A stretch of DNA of 64,000 bases. It comes from Sideroxyarcus sp045866275 (lineage in GTDB: Bacteria; Pseudomonadota; Gammaproteobacteria; Burkholderiales; Gallionellaceae). The stretch is from assembly GCA_045866275.1 (NCBI GenBank), contig BAAFRX010000005.1, positions 1-64,000 of the forward strand, written 5' to 3'. How positions within the stretch are numbered: the stretch's first letter is position 1; every line of letters begins with the position of its first letter. The position numbers and the translations under genes are program-made. Under the pieces are notes generated by a model that was not told the origin of the DNA, did no database searches, and worked only from the letters and a program-made list of their open reading frames with translations. Of the stretch, positions 63,287-64,000 are shown in pieces.

Positions 63287-64000
63287 ATGACATCCAACCG
63301 CGATCTCCTCACCCGCAGCCTGTCCGCCGTGTGGCATCCGTGCACCCAGATGAAGCGCCACGAGACGCTGCCGCTCGTGCCCATTGCGCGCGCCGAAGGA
63401 GTGTGGCTGTATGACTTCGACGGCACACGCTATCTGGACACGGTCAGCTCCTGGTGGGTGAACCTGTTTGGTCACTGCAATCCGCGCATCAATGCCGCCC
63501 TCGCCGACCAGCTCGGCAAACTGGAACATGTGATGCTGGCCGGTTTCACCCATGAGCCGGTGGTGCTGCTATCAGAACGATTGCGCGAACTCGCGCCGGC
63601 CGGTCTGGGGCACTGCTTCTTCGGTTCGGATGGCGCCTCGGCCACCGAGATTGCGTTAAAAATGAGCGCTCACTACTGGCGCAACAGCGGCAAGCCGGAA
63701 AAAACCCAATTCATCAGCCTGAAAAACAGTTACCACGGCGAAACGCTGGGGGCATTGTCCGTCACCGATGTCGCGCTGTTCCGCGACGCCTATGGAGCGC
63801 TGATCCGGCAGAACGCGACCGTGATGAGCCCGGACTGGCGCGAAGCGGAAGCGGGAGAAAGCGCGGCCGATTTTGCGCTGCGCTGTGCCAATGCGCTGGA
63901 AAATCATCTGCAACAGCATCACGCCCGGCTCGCCGCCTTCATCGTCGAACCCCTGATCCAGGGGGCGGCAGGCATGGCGATGTACCACCCGGTCTATTTG
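63287..64000 (+). CDS. bioA: Adenosylmethionine-8-amino-7-oxononanoate aminotransferase (partial, runs off the window)
   Basis: The first 238 codons of a biotin-synthesis class III aminotransferase. VWHPCTQMKRHETLPLVPI is the BioA start signature, followed by GVWLYDFDGTRYLDTVSSWWVNLFGH near 40-65, a phosphate-binding FFGSDGASATEIALKM near 110, YHGETLGALSVTD near 145 and AFIVEPLIQGAAGM near 222. The PLP Lys lies beyond the edge. ATG codons at 63275 and 63278 are in frame too; no clear ribosome-binding site decides between them. Confidence 0.93.
   Translation, partial: MTSNRDLLTRSLSAVWHPCTQMKRHETLPLVPIARAEGVWLYDFDGTRYLDTVSSWWVNLFGHCNPRINAALADQLGKLEHVMLAGFTHEPVVLLSERLRELAPAGLGHCFFGSDGASATEIALKMSAHYWRNSGKPEKTQFISLKNSYHGETLGALSVTDVALFRDAYGALIRQNATVMSPDWREAEAGESAADFALRCANALENHLQQHHARLAAFIVEPLIQGAAGMAMYHPVYL

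Overview
The window is a stretch of Gram-negative proteobacterial chromosome, most probably from a betaproteobacterium of the Gallionella/Sideroxydans or Nitrosomonadales type. The pointers are the dapF-DUF484-xerC order, the mreBCD-mrdA-rodA-rlpA wall cluster divergent from gatCAB, DUF4212-type solute symporters, a general porin, a Tat system, a very complete molybdenum-cofactor gene set, and GC-rich coding sequence broken by a few AT-rich patches. The genus is inference from gene content; no 16S gene lies in the window.

Layout. 1-1.3 kb is an AT-richer scar that looks like the tail of a plasmid-type relaxase, with a small nested membrane-protein gene. 1.3-5.2 kb holds metR/metE, a glyA gene cut after about 81 codons, and tRNA-Arg(CCG). 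5.3-12.7 kb is a carboxylate-uptake region: two symporters, each with a small DUF4212 partner, around a TctD/TctE-like two-component system. 12.8-15.5 kb has a DnaQ-like exonuclease and a cNMP/CBS/DUF294 protein. 15.5-19.7 kb is a CoA-binding protein gene and then dapF, DUF484, xerC and rlmI. 20-26.8 kb is the cell-shape operon. 26.9-32.6 kb is gatCAB, with a complete type II restriction-modification pair inserted between gatA and gatB. 32.6-37.9 kb has a periplasmic DNA ligase, an RquA-like gene, an SDR, dsbA, a SPOR protein and argS. 38.4-43.2 kb is a Moco and bis-MGD cluster (mog, moeA, mobA, mobB, moaE, moaD, moaC). 43.2-47.1 kb holds maturation and electron-transfer accessory genes. 47.2-51.4 kb encodes a PsrABC-like molybdoenzyme. 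52-56.5 kb is a divergent operon of a MoeB-like protein, a PhnD-like periplasmic binding protein, a histidine kinase and a sigma54 activator. 56.6-64 kb has a porin, moaA, a second mobB-like gene, tatCBA, a NYN/LabA protein, a sugar-epimerase-like protein and the start of bioA.

The centrepiece is 38-61 kb, a nearly self-contained molybdoenzyme locus: structural genes, a TorD-like chaperone, Moco synthesis, dinucleotide attachment, Tat export and a dedicated three-component sensor. A sigma54-type promoter can be read upstream of the oxidoreductase operon, which fits the sigma54 activator encoded next door. The catalytic subunit has Asp where the third Fe-S cysteine normally lies, and several accessory genes are unrecognised, so substrate and maturation could be new. 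Two near-identical ~135-bp MITE-like elements, a second inverted-repeat element, REP-like sequence inside gatB and a decayed copy of a NYN-gene end show active small-scale genome rearrangement.
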